Below are positions 6,257 through 12,446 of a stretch of 36,511 bases of DNA, piece after piece. This stretch comes from a virus. Position 1 is the stretch's first letter. Each line of letters starts with the position of its first letter. A program made the translations under genes and the position numbers. Where the stretch lies: positions 1 to 36,511 of the IMG/VR virus record IMGVR_UViG_3300006072_000014. One strand, written 5' to 3'. The notes below the pieces were generated by a model that did no database searches, was not told where the DNA came from, and saw only the letters and a list, made by a program, of their open reading frames with translations.

Positions 6257-6445
6257 ATGATAACAATAAACGCTTTATGGGTAGTGTTTATAGTGATATT
6301 CATCATTGCTATAATACAAGTTATTACAGGTATTAAAAATGATACTTTTTCTGCGATTATGGGTGTTGTTTTGGGTTTATGGATAATTTGGGCTTTTGTT
6401 GATTTTATCATATTCCTATCCCACCACATTACAATAACTTTTTAA
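6257..6445 (+). CDS. small membrane protein, two transmembrane helices
   Basis: The 62-residue product consists of two hydrophobic helices (about residues 5-25 and 33-55) around a short polar turn, GIKNDTF. The N-terminus is short and not basic, so the segments are membrane spans rather than a cleaved signal. Small two-helix membrane proteins in phage early regions may be exclusion factors, holin-like proteins or inhibitors. The location away from any lysis gene gives no strong preference. Confidence 0.6.
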   Translation: MITINALWVVFIVIFIIAIIQVITGIKNDTFSAIMGVVLGLWIIWAFVDFIIFLSHHITITF

Positions 6446-6464
6446 TAATTAAACACTAATAAAA

Positions 6465-7154
6465 ATGAAAAAGAAAGTAGATTTTACAATTAAAGGCACT
6501 AAGTTGCCCGTAATACCGAAGGGGACGGAATATAGTACAGTGGAGAATAACAAAATTTATGGGACTACCGAACTAAGATATGAAAGAGATGATTTAGTTT
6601 CTTTTGGATTGCATGAAGAAGGCTATATTTTAGCTGATAAAAAGGACTATTTTGGTGATTTTTTCTACATATTCAAACTCTCCACCATCGAACGACTAGC
6701 AGAAGAACAAGGTATGTTGTACGAAAAGGAAACTGAAAGAGATTGGACGGGGGTGAGGTTTGTATATAGAAATGGTGTTTCTGTTTGGGAATTAAAAAAA
6801 CAAAGTGAAGCGTATGTAATAGCTGGCATTCATTTACCTCCAATAATTCCTGTTGACCGGGTAGTATCAAACTTTGCAAACGGCACTTGGATAGAAGTAA
6901 AGGAAGAAAGCGAAATAGACAAGCGTACTAGAATGGCTGAAAAATTGACTGAAAATATATTTAGCAAATGTGACCCTATTTACTCCCTTCGTGACCTATT
7001 AGAAGATGCTTGCAGCCACGAAAGAAATATCCGTAAGGGTTGCCCTATGTTCTCTGGAGTTGATGAAAACGAAAGATTGGAACAGGTTAAACAAGAATGG
7101 AGTAAGTTACGGGAAGTGGCGGCGGTATTACATAAACAATTAAATGAGAAATAA
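6465..7154 (+). CDS. hypothetical protein with a module shared with the 9948-10766 gene
   Basis: A 229-residue protein. Residues about 1-80 form one beta-rich unit. From about residue 92 comes R-D-W-T-G-V-R-F, then about 50 residues later GTWIEVKEE. The same R-D-[WY]-T-G-[VM]-R-F ... GTWIE[VI] pair is found in the 9948-10766 product, showing a shared roughly 60-residue domain. The C-terminal third is helical with three Cys/His-containing segments (CDPIYS, CSHERN, GCPMFS). The end overlaps the next start by one base. Function is unknown. Confidence 0.65.
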   Translation: MKKKVDFTIKGTKLPVIPKGTEYSTVENNKIYGTTELRYERDDLVSFGLHEEGYILADKKDYFGDFFYIFKLSTIERLAEEQGMLYEKETERDWTGVRFVYRNGVSVWELKKQSEAYVIAGIHLPPIIPVDRVVSNFANGTWIEVKEESEIDKRTRMAEKLTENIFSKCDPIYSLRDLLEDACSHERNIRKGCPMFSGVDENERLEQVKQEWSKLREVAAVLHKQLNEK

Positions 7155-7453
7155 TGAAAAAAGCATACTTTATAATTTTTGCATCAGTTGCAATCGGTTG
7201 TAGACAAAAAGAGCAAGTAAATATAGTAAGTCCTATTGTTGAACAAAAAATAGATTTATCGCATTTACCTAGCTATTGTGACCCTAAAACTTATACTATA
7301 TTAAAGGTGGGGGATAAGTATTTTATTAGGCTAATAGGCGGATTAGTATTAGATGATAGCTATAATTCTGCTAGTGAAGCACAAGAAGAAATAAATAAAT
7401 CAGCTAGTATTTCTTACGAAAGATTTATAAAAAGTGGCGGAGTAGAATATTAA
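7154..7453 (+). CDS. putative small lipoprotein
   Basis: The 99-residue product opens with MKKAYFIIFASVAIGC, a basic start, hydrophobic core and Cys at residue 16, which fits a lipoprotein signal peptide with a somewhat relaxed lipobox. The mature part is polar and beta-rich (YTILKVGDKYFIRLI) followed by a helix. It begins at the last base of the previous stop. Surface lipoproteins in phages are often accessory genes altering infection by other phages; that role is inference here. Confidence 0.6.
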   Translation: MKKAYFIIFASVAIGCRQKEQVNIVSPIVEQKIDLSHLPSYCDPKTYTILKVGDKYFIRLIGGLVLDDSYNSASEAQEEINKSASISYERFIKSGGVEY

Positions 7454-7477
7454 TTCACTAATAAACAAATAAAAAAA

Positions 7478-7873
7478 ATGAGACAGATACTTTTCAAAGC
7501 AAAACGAGTAGATAACGGAGAATGGGTAGAGGGGTTTTACGAGTACAATAAAGATGATGATATGCACTTCATCAGGACTTATGAAAACAGGGAAACGATA
7601 GAGGTTGTACCCGAAATGGTTTGCCAATATAGTTGGATAACCGATTGTAAAGATATAAAGATATTTGACGATGATATTAGGAAAGATAATGAAGGTACTA
7701 AATTTAGAATTTATCGCACTTTTGGCGGCTTTGTTATTAAGGCTAGATATTGTATGAGTGATATTAAAGACTTGGTATCTGGAGACGAATTAATATTCAA
7801 AAGTTTATCCGACCCACAACTTGCAGACTGGTTAATAAATGATACTATTCACGTTTACAACATTCACGACTAA
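7478..7873 (+). CDS. YopX family protein
   Basis: The 131-residue protein opens MRQILFKAKRVDNGEWVEGF, the characteristic start of YopX proteins ([KR]-x-[IF]-x-F-[KR]-A). It has the equivalent of the QYTGLKDKNGKEI motif in CQYSWITDCKDIKIFDDDIR (residues about 50-69). The family is common in phages of Firmicutes and Bacteroidota and its role is unknown. Length is normal for the family. It lies in the early rightward run. Confidence 0.8.
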   Translation: MRQILFKAKRVDNGEWVEGFYEYNKDDDMHFIRTYENRETIEVVPEMVCQYSWITDCKDIKIFDDDIRKDNEGTKFRIYRTFGGFVIKARYCMSDIKDLVSGDELIFKSLSDPQLADWLINDTIHVYNIHD

Positions 7874-7884
7874 CCCCCTAACCC

Positions 7885-7968
7885 ATGCTACTACTAACGA
7901 TTGCCACAATGATAGCCTACACAGTGAAATGCTATTTGACGGCGGTAAGGATGCCGAATGATATGTAA
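7885..7968 (+). CDS. possible membrane micropeptide
   Basis: A 27-residue frame, MLLLTIATMIAYTVKCYLTA followed by a short basic tail, positioned 11 bases after the YopX gene and before the next small gene. It would form one membrane-spanning helix. Evidence is limited to its placement and hydrophobicity. Confidence 0.35.
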   Translation: MLLLTIATMIAYTVKCYLTAVRMPNDM

Positions 7969-7995
7969 ATGTAAACCCAGTAAACGTAATAAATT

Positions 7996-8160
7996 ATGAA
8001 ACACACCTTCCCTCTCGGTCACAAATTCGGGGGTAATAAAAAGAAACCTTACAAGACTAAACAAGTAGGCGTAAGGGTGCCAGAGTACTTGCATAGTGAA
8101 ATAGTTACCTTAGTTAAGCAATATGTTAAAGAAATGTTAAAGTCAAAAGAAATATTGTAA
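7996..8160 (+). CDS. small basic protein, ribbon-helix-helix-like
   Basis: A 54-residue frame with a glycine/lysine-rich start (MKHTFPLGHKFGGNKKKPYK) followed by VGVRVPEYLHSEIVTLVKQY. A strand of the form V-x-V-R-V-P followed by two helices resembles small ribbon-helix-helix DNA-binding proteins, where the strand contacts the major groove. The basic N-terminus agrees with DNA binding. The stop is just before the promoter box at 8189. Identification is by pattern only. Confidence 0.55.
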   Translation: MKHTFPLGHKFGGNKKKPYKTKQVGVRVPEYLHSEIVTLVKQYVKEMLKSKEIL

Positions 8161-8188
8161 AGACTATTATTTGTATTCAAAATATACA

Positions 8189-8196
8189 TATCTTTG
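8189..8196 (+). promoter_or_regulatory. Bacteroidota -7 promoter box TATCTTTG
   Basis: TATCTTTG matches TAnnTTTG, with TTTG at 8170-8173 as a possible -33 element. It lies about 40 bases before the preferred ATG at 8237 and would drive the recombination gene run. Confidence 0.6.
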
Positions 8197-8236
8197 TCCT
8201 ATCAAAGCAATTAAGCGGAGAGTTAAAAAGAAAAAA

Positions 8237-8536
8237 ATGAATACTCAAATTTTAAAAACAGTTAGTTACAACACTTGCACAGGTCACAATGTAGAAATTT
8301 TTGAAGTTTTATTTGTTGACCACTCAAAAAGACAAGCTAAGAATATGATTCTCACAGTTGCAAAAGATGGCAATTACTTTGTTAACCCAAATGCAAAGTT
8401 TGAATTTGAAAGAAATGTAACAATTATGGATGGTACAAAAAAAGATAGATTAAATGTACCAATGGATGCTACAATAGTAGTAAATACTCCAATAGGTGCG
8501 ATAGAACTAAATAATCAAAAAGCTACTTTACTTTAA
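8237..8536 (+). CDS. hypothetical protein
   Basis: The start is taken at 8237 (MNTQILKTVSYNTCTGHNVE) because an in-frame upstream start at 8171 lies before the promoter box. The 99-residue product is beta-rich with IFEVLFVDHSKR and a long hydrophilic middle. No family is recognised. It is probably the first gene transcribed from the promoter at 8189. Confidence 0.6.
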   Translation: MNTQILKTVSYNTCTGHNVEIFEVLFVDHSKRQAKNMILTVAKDGNYFVNPNAKFEFERNVTIMDGTKKDRLNVPMDATIVVNTPIGAIELNNQKATLL

Positions 8537-8545
8537 CCTCACAAT

Positions 8546-8562
8546 GGCGGCTAACAACCGCC
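8546..8562. repeat. intergenic stem-loop GGCGG/CCGCC
   Basis: GGCGG (8546-8550) and CCGCC (8558-8562) form a 5-bp all-GC stem around CTAACAA. No T-run follows. It is one of three GC-rich stem-loops found between genes of the 8237-12006 run (see also 9483 and 11276). Confidence 0.5.
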
Positions 8563-8577
8563 CACTAATTTACTAAA

Positions 8578-8700
8578 ATGAAACAACTACAACAGATTAT
8601 ACACGAAGCAAAGACACAATTACAACCACCGCCGACAATACAGGCTATCGCAATAGTAGCACTAGCACTAGCGATACTTTTAATTGGGAATAATTTTTAA
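8578..8700 (+). CDS. small single-pass membrane protein
   Basis: A 40-residue frame with a polar helix (MKQLQQIIHEAKTQLQPPP) followed by one hydrophobic span of about 18 residues ending in LLIGNNF. It lies between the intergenic stem-loop and the recT-type gene with normal spacing. Function is unknown. Confidence 0.5.
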   Translation: MKQLQQIIHEAKTQLQPPPTIQAIAIVALALAILLIGNNF

Positions 8701-8715
8701 TCATAAAAAAAAAAA

Positions 8716-9474
8716 ATGAGTACAGAAATTCAAAAGTCCACAAATGAAGTGGCAACAGTTACAGAGGCAGAATTATCTGCACATTTAAAAAACATGGGGT
8801 TATTTAAAGACCTTACTGAAGGAGAAGTTAATACCTTCTTTCAAATCTCTAAGGCTTACAACTTGAACCCGTTTAAGCGTGAGATTTATGTGAGTAAGTA
8901 CAATGGACAAATGTCTATTATTGTGGGCTACGAAAGCTACATTAAACGTGCTGAACGTTCTGGAGTATTAGATGGTTGGGAAGTTAAAACCGAAGGAACG
9001 GTTGCACCCATATTGGCAGATAGTACCCTAAAGGCAATCATTACTATTTACCGTAAAGATAGAAGCCGCCCCTTTGTTTGGGAAGCTAAGTTTACCGAGT
9101 ACATGCAATTAAAAGATGGCAGGCTTAATAAGTTTTGGCAAAAGTCTGAAACTATGATTAAAAAGGTTGCAATGGCACAAGGTTTTAGATTATGTTTCAA
9201 TGATGAATTGGGCGGTATGCCATACACCAAAGAAGAAATGCCCGAACAATCAACAGAGGACGTTAGTTATACAACAGTAGTAGAACAGCCTAAGGAGATT
9301 GCTGCACCCGCCAAAAAGAAGCTAACCGAAGCGAAGTATCAACAAGCACTTTCGGGAGTAAAGAGCGGCGCAACGTTGCCGAATAGCGATGTTAGTTTCT
9401 TCACGTTCTTAACTACTGAATGTGAATTAACTACCGAGCAGCTAATAGAAGTAAATGCTGCTTATCCTTTATAA
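8716..9474 (+). CDS. RecT/Bet-family single-strand annealing protein
   Basis: A 252-residue homolog of phage recombination protein Bet (RecT superfamily), which pairs complementary single strands during phage recombination. Diagnostic segments are F-x-x-I-S-K-A-Y-N-L-N-P-F-K-R-E-I-Y (about residues 41-58), V-G-Y-E-S-Y-I-K-R-A-E (about 75-85) and K-K-V-A-M-A-Q-G-F-R (about 149-158). The C-terminal 80 residues are linker plus a small helical tail. No partner exonuclease of the RecE/Exo type is seen next door, but a protein with an SSB-type tail follows at 10929. A GC-rich stem-loop follows its stop. Confidence 0.9.
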   Translation: MSTEIQKSTNEVATVTEAELSAHLKNMGLFKDLTEGEVNTFFQISKAYNLNPFKREIYVSKYNGQMSIIVGYESYIKRAERSGVLDGWEVKTEGTVAPILADSTLKAIITIYRKDRSRPFVWEAKFTEYMQLKDGRLNKFWQKSETMIKKVAMAQGFRLCFNDELGGMPYTKEEMPEQSTEDVSYTTVVEQPKEIAAPAKKKLTEAKYQQALSGVKSGATLPNSDVSFFTFLTTECELTTEQLIEVNAAYPL

Positions 9475-9482
9475 TTTTAACA

Positions 9483-9506
9483 GGGTGCAGTTATTAGGCT
9501 GCACCC
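9483..9506. repeat. intergenic stem-loop GGGTGCAG/CTGCACCC
   Basis: A perfect 8-bp stem (9483-9490 with 9499-9506) with loop TTATTAGG, placed directly after the annealing-protein gene. It is preceded by TTAACAG, as is the stem-loop at 11276, suggesting a repeated intergenic element. There is no T-tract, so strong intrinsic termination is unlikely. Confidence 0.6.
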
Positions 9507-9520
9507 ATAAATTAACCACA

Positions 9521-9706
9521 ATGCAACTACTACAAGAAGAAATAATAAGCAGTTACTTGGAAGAAATGCCAATAGGTAAACCACCGCGCAAAAAACAAAG
9601 TAAGTGGGCGGCGAAGATTGATTTGAGTAAAAAATATTCACCCGAACAAATAGAACAGTTAGAATATGAGTATTACAATAGACAAAGACTTGCACGAGAT
9701 ATATAG
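9521..9706 (+). CDS. small hypothetical protein
   Basis: A 61-residue frame from the ATG at 9521 (MQLLQEEIISSYLEEMPIGK). A longer frame from 9455 would overlap the annealing-protein gene. It is acidic at the start, then basic (PPRKKQSKWAAKIDLSKKY), ending with a Tyr/Arg helix. It shares 41 bases with the next frame, so one of the two starts may be wrong. Confidence 0.5.
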   Translation: MQLLQEEIISSYLEEMPIGKPPRKKQSKWAAKIDLSKKYSPEQIEQLEYEYYNRQRLARDI

Positions 9707-9914
9707 CCGCAAAGCCCGTACAATGCGGCACAACTTTGAAAGTGCTAAGAAGTTAAAATGTCCTTTAACACACCCACTATTCAAAGAAACAATAAGGGAA
9801 ATAATAAACTTGGATACACCAAAGGAATTACTACCTGCACTCAACAAACTTGCTCATACTTTAGTTGCAGAGTACGATGCAGAAATTAAAGCAACAATAA
9901 TAAGTAAAGGCTAA
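9666..9914 (+). CDS. hypothetical helical protein
   Basis: Encodes 82 residues (MSITIDKDLHEIYSRKARTM onward). An internal ATG at 9722 would remove the 41-base overlap with the previous gene and leave a 63-residue helical protein with KKLKCPLTHPLFKETIREII and LLPALNKLAHTLVAEYDAEI. The longer form is listed because its first residues also look coding. No known domain is visible. Confidence 0.5.
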   Translation: MSITIDKDLHEIYSRKARTMRHNFESAKKLKCPLTHPLFKETIREIINLDTPKELLPALNKLAHTLVAEYDAEIKATIISKG

Positions 9915-9947
9915 AAAAGAAATTGAATTACTTTAAAATAACGAATT

Positions 9948-10766
9948 ATGAAAGCAAGTAAAGAATTAGTTACCCATATATCTGCAAGATTTTGGGACAA
10001 GTCAAACAAAGAAGTAGCGCAGTGTTTAGCAGACTTCGAGGGTGAATGGTATGAAGAAACCCCACCCGTTAAACACCCTATTGAGCAGGATAAAGAACAA
10101 CGAGACTATACGGGGATGAGGTTTAGGCATAAGGACATAAAACACCAATATTTTAAACTAATTAAAGGTAAAATTGATAAATACCTATGCGTTGATGGCG
10201 TTGATGAAAATGATGGCGATGCTGAATATTCCCAATCACTAGTTGAAGAATACTTTACAGAAGGCACTTGGATAGAAATCCCCAATGAAGAAAAATACCA
10301 ACCAAAAGTAGGCGAATTAGTAGAGATATACGGTGACAATGAATCTGACGGGGGTTTCAAAGGCGAATACAGCCATACTACCCAAGATGGGTATCATTAT
10401 ATTAAAACTAATGATGTTATTGGTGCTAAGAATATTCGTCCTGTTTCTAATGGTGTACACGTTGAACAACCGAAGCCTGAACCAACACAAAGGATTGAAT
10501 CTTTAGAGAAAAGTAGAAAAGAATTGTTTACTAATCAAAGTAATATTTTTAGTAGGCTAGCACATCTGGAATCACTTGAATTAGCACACGCTATTGCCAC
10601 ACTTCAAGATTGCGTGAATGATTTAGATAGTAGGTTGAAACTATTAGAGGCAAACGAAGCACCGACACTAAAACGCAATTTATCACTAGATAATACCGAA
10701 CAAGAGTATTTAACACCACAAGAACAATTCAGACATAACCAATGGAGGCAGTGTAGGGGTTATTAA
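9948..10766 (+). CDS. hypothetical multidomain protein sharing a module with the 6465-7154 gene
   Basis: A 272-residue protein. After an N-terminal helical segment it carries RDYTGMRFRHKD (about residues 52-63) and FTEGTWIEIP (about 103-112), the same module as in the 6465-7154 product. Next comes a KVGELVEIYGDN segment resembling an SH3-like strand start, then a region rich in Pro/Glu and a C-terminal coiled-coil-like helix (about 185-235, IESLEKSRKELF to LDSRLKLLEA). No enzyme motif is visible. The coiled coil points to oligomerisation or scaffolding. Confidence 0.6.
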   Translation: MKASKELVTHISARFWDKSNKEVAQCLADFEGEWYEETPPVKHPIEQDKEQRDYTGMRFRHKDIKHQYFKLIKGKIDKYLCVDGVDENDGDAEYSQSLVEEYFTEGTWIEIPNEEKYQPKVGELVEIYGDNESDGGFKGEYSHTTQDGYHYIKTNDVIGAKNIRPVSNGVHVEQPKPEPTQRIESLEKSRKELFTNQSNIFSRLAHLESLELAHAIATLQDCVNDLDSRLKLLEANEAPTLKRNLSLDNTEQEYLTPQEQFRHNQWRQCRGY

Positions 10767-10924
10767 CGAAAATAAACCCTACACTATCGCTATTAATAAC
10801 AGATACTAGCGTAGTATTTACCGACAACACAAACTACCCATTTATTGAAATTGTAGCAATACCTATTGAGATGTGGGAGGATATTAACAATTTTGTAAAC
10901 AGTAAGGCTACTTTACAGCCGTAA
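10757..10924 (+). pseudogene. coding-like frame without a standard start (fragment or non-ATG gene)
   Basis: In the 162-base gap between two genes a frame stays open from 10757 to the TAA at 10922-10924. It reads TLSLLITDTSVVFTDNTNYP, then FIEIVAIPIEMWEDINNFVN. The sequence is protein-like, similar in style to small phage proteins with a TNYPFIEIVAIP strand pair. It has no ATG, GTG or TTG before the internal ATG at 10871, which would leave only 17 residues. It could use a rare start (ATA, ATT), be the remnant of a longer gene, or be reached by frameshift from the upstream gene, whose end overlaps it by 10 bases. Confidence 0.4.
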
Positions 10925-10928
10925 GTAT

Positions 10929-11255
10929 ATGGAAAAAATAAGAATTAACGGCAGCGGATGCCTAAGTGAATTAATCGACATGGCAAAAAAAGGTCATTCA
11001 GCTTTTAGTAAGGCTGCAAACGGTAAGGTGTATTTCAATTTTACAGGATGGTGCAATAGCGCAAATGATGATTTTAAAGATTTCTCTATGTCATTGAATG
11101 GAAAACAAGAAAAGAAAACAGAAGATGCCGCAATTATTGCAACTGGAAACAAAGGCTATGTTGCCAATGGCAAAATTAAGTTAGGGCAAAGCGAACAAAC
11201 AGGAACACCTGTAGCGGCTGCTGAAATTGAATCAGTAGATGACCTTCCTTTTTGA
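10929..11255 (+). CDS. putative single-stranded DNA-binding protein
   Basis: The 108-residue product has a beta-rich body (GKVYFNFTGWCNSAND, FSMSLNGKQE, IIATGNKGYVANGKIKLG), a Gly/Thr/Ala linker and the terminal residues SVDDLPF. That ending matches the acidic D-D-x-P-F tip by which SSB proteins recruit recombination and replication partners. The body does not resemble bacterial SSB clearly, so this is a divergent phage version. It lies between the RecT/Bet-type gene and the DnaA-like and helicase genes, a fitting place. The tail is directly visible; the OB fold is inference. Confidence 0.65.
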   Translation: MEKIRINGSGCLSELIDMAKKGHSAFSKAANGKVYFNFTGWCNSANDDFKDFSMSLNGKQEKKTEDAAIIATGNKGYVANGKIKLGQSEQTGTPVAAAEIESVDDLPF

Positions 11256-11275
11256 TGCACCCACTTTTATTAACA

Positions 11276-11300
11276 GGCTGCAAGCACTACACTTGCAGCC
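11276..11300. repeat. intergenic stem-loop GGCTGCAAG/CTTGCAGCC
   Basis: A perfect 9-bp stem (11276-11284 with 11292-11300) with loop CACTACA, just after the SSB-like gene and preceded by TTAACAG, the same context as the stem-loop at 9483. No T-tract follows. It may mark RNA processing or stability points between cistrons. Confidence 0.6.
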
Positions 11301-11316
11301 ACATTTTAACCTACTT

Positions 11317-11535
11317 ATGACACAGCAAGAACAAAGACAGTTTTATTTAGATAATTGCAACGATTTAACCTACGCCGAGATGCGCAAAGGTTTAGGCATC
11401 GGATCGGTTGCAATGACTAAACTAATGAAAGATAATAATTTTCCAAAAAAGCCGCTTGTTTTTAAAAAGAAACAACTAAGCATTACCTTCTTTTCGTGGG
11501 AGTGGGCGGCTACTATTGACCCTTTAATGTGTTAA
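11317..11535 (+). CDS. small helix-turn-helix-like protein
   Basis: The ATG at 11317 (MTQQEQRQFYLDNCNDLTYA) is preferred over one at 11239, which overlaps the SSB-like gene and runs through the stem-loop. The 72-residue product has a helix, then L-T-Y-A-E-M-R-K-G-L-G-I-G-S-V-A-M-T-K-L-M, in the style of a helix-turn-helix (helix, turn at G-I-G, recognition helix). The C-terminal part is basic with aromatic residues. DNA binding is probable by pattern, not proven. Confidence 0.55.
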   Translation: MTQQEQRQFYLDNCNDLTYAEMRKGLGIGSVAMTKLMKDNNFPKKPLVFKKKQLSITFFSWEWAATIDPLMC

Positions 11536-11538
11536 ATT

Positions 11539-12006
11539 ATGAAAATATACACTACAACAGACAAGTTATTGCAAGACATTTGCGACATTTTCAACACGCC
11601 TATTAAGCTAATTAAATGTAAGTCCCGAGAGGCGCAATTAGTTAAAGTTAGACATTACTATTTTTACTTCGCTCACTATTACTATCACTTTACTTTAAAG
11701 TGTATAGGCAAAGAAGTTGGTAACCGTGCCCACACAACAGTAATAAACGGCAGGCAAAGGATTATGAAATTAATAGAGGCTAGAGATAGTATTGTGCTAA
11801 CCGATGTAAACGCTATCAAACAAGCCTTAGAGATTACCGATAACTTAACCTTAGATTATAGCGGACTAATAGATTTGAACAAACAGCTATTAGAACGTAT
11901 AAAGGATTTGAAAAAAGAAGCGATTACCCTTAGTCACGAAAACTTAAAGTTAAAGTACGACTTGAATTATCAAAAGAAACTAAACATTTCCCTTTATGCA
12001 AAATAA
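11539..12006 (+). CDS. DnaA domain-IV-like DNA-binding protein
   Basis: A 155-residue protein whose residues about 27-75 match the C-terminal DNA-binding domain of DnaA. It has S-R-E-A-Q-L-V-K-V-R-H-Y-Y (replacing the R-x-x-V-x-x-R-x-x-A-M-Y helix), then IGKEVGNRAHTTVINGRQRI, equivalent to the DnaA signature G-[GR]-R-D-H-[ST]-T-V. The ATPase domain of DnaA is absent. The C-terminal half is a coiled coil (about 105-145). Such proteins may bind a phage origin or host DnaA boxes. It stands upstream of the replication helicases and the prim-pol gene. The last 11 bases overlap the next gene. Confidence 0.75.
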   Translation: MKIYTTTDKLLQDICDIFNTPIKLIKCKSREAQLVKVRHYYFYFAHYYYHFTLKCIGKEVGNRAHTTVINGRQRIMKLIEARDSIVLTDVNAIKQALEITDNLTLDYSGLIDLNKQLLERIKDLKKEAITLSHENLKLKYDLNYQKKLNISLYAK

Positions 12007-12328
12007 CATAGTACTCGGCTTACACTATCTACGAATGGCAAAAGAATGTTTTGCAGACTTACAACGTGAGAACCGTGACAGCATCTTAGAAAATATCGGT
12101 AAAAAATATGAAGGCAAAGTTGATTGGATTTATACCGATTTTATTAGTTGTAGGCATTTTACGCCCGAAATTCGTAACGGGTGTAGGGCTGAATGGAACT
12201 CCGATGTTTTCGCCGTTCCTGCCATCGCTGAAAAGATAGCACTACTACAACCAGAATTCAGGGAACTGCTAGAAAGTGTTATTGATGCAAAATTAAATGG
12301 TGAAGAAGTGAGGATTGAGGACTGTTAG
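11996..12328 (+). CDS. hypothetical protein
   Basis: Encodes 110 residues with a helical start (LGLHYLRMAKECFADLQREN), a middle containing WIYTDFISCRHFTPEIRNGC and an acidic helical end. Its first bases overlap the DnaA-like gene. There is no known domain. Three Cys and a His in the middle might bind a metal, but the spacing fits no standard finger. It is the last gene before the first structured leader. Confidence 0.6.
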   Translation: MQNNIVLGLHYLRMAKECFADLQRENRDSILENIGKKYEGKVDWIYTDFISCRHFTPEIRNGCRAEWNSDVFAVPAIAEKIALLQPEFRELLESVIDAKLNGEEVRIEDC

Positions 12329-12332
12329 TATA

Positions 12333-12340
12333 TATATTTG
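12333..12340 (+). promoter_or_regulatory. Bacteroidota -7 promoter box TATATTTG before structured leader A
   Basis: TATATTTG fits TAnnTTTG, with TTG at 12315-12317 as a possible -33 element. Transcription would start around 12345, just ahead of the first hairpin of leader A. Confidence 0.6.
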
Positions 12341-12350
12341 CAAAAGTTAA

Positions 12351-12434
12351 AACGTTGGCGGACGTTATTAATTATTAATTTATTTAACCTTAATGGGGGA
12401 TGTGCCGCTACACTGAACCCGCTAAGGTTTTTTT
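12351..12434 (+). promoter_or_regulatory. structured leader A: kissing hairpins with terminator-like stem
   Basis: Hairpin 1 is AACGT (12351-12355)/ACGTT (12362-12366) with loop TGGCGG. Hairpin 2 has an outer stem AACCTTA (12386-12392)/TAAGGTT (12423-12429) followed by a T-run to 12434. Inside are GGG (12395-12397)/CCC (12418-12420), a GGAT/TGAA internal loop and GTG/CAC closing loop CCGCTA (12405-12410). Loop 1 and loop 2 can pair over all six bases (one G-T wobble). The element ends 12 bases before the helicase-methyltransferase ATG. Termination control or a small RNA are both possible. Confidence 0.65.
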
Positions 12435-12446
12435 AATTTAAAAAAA

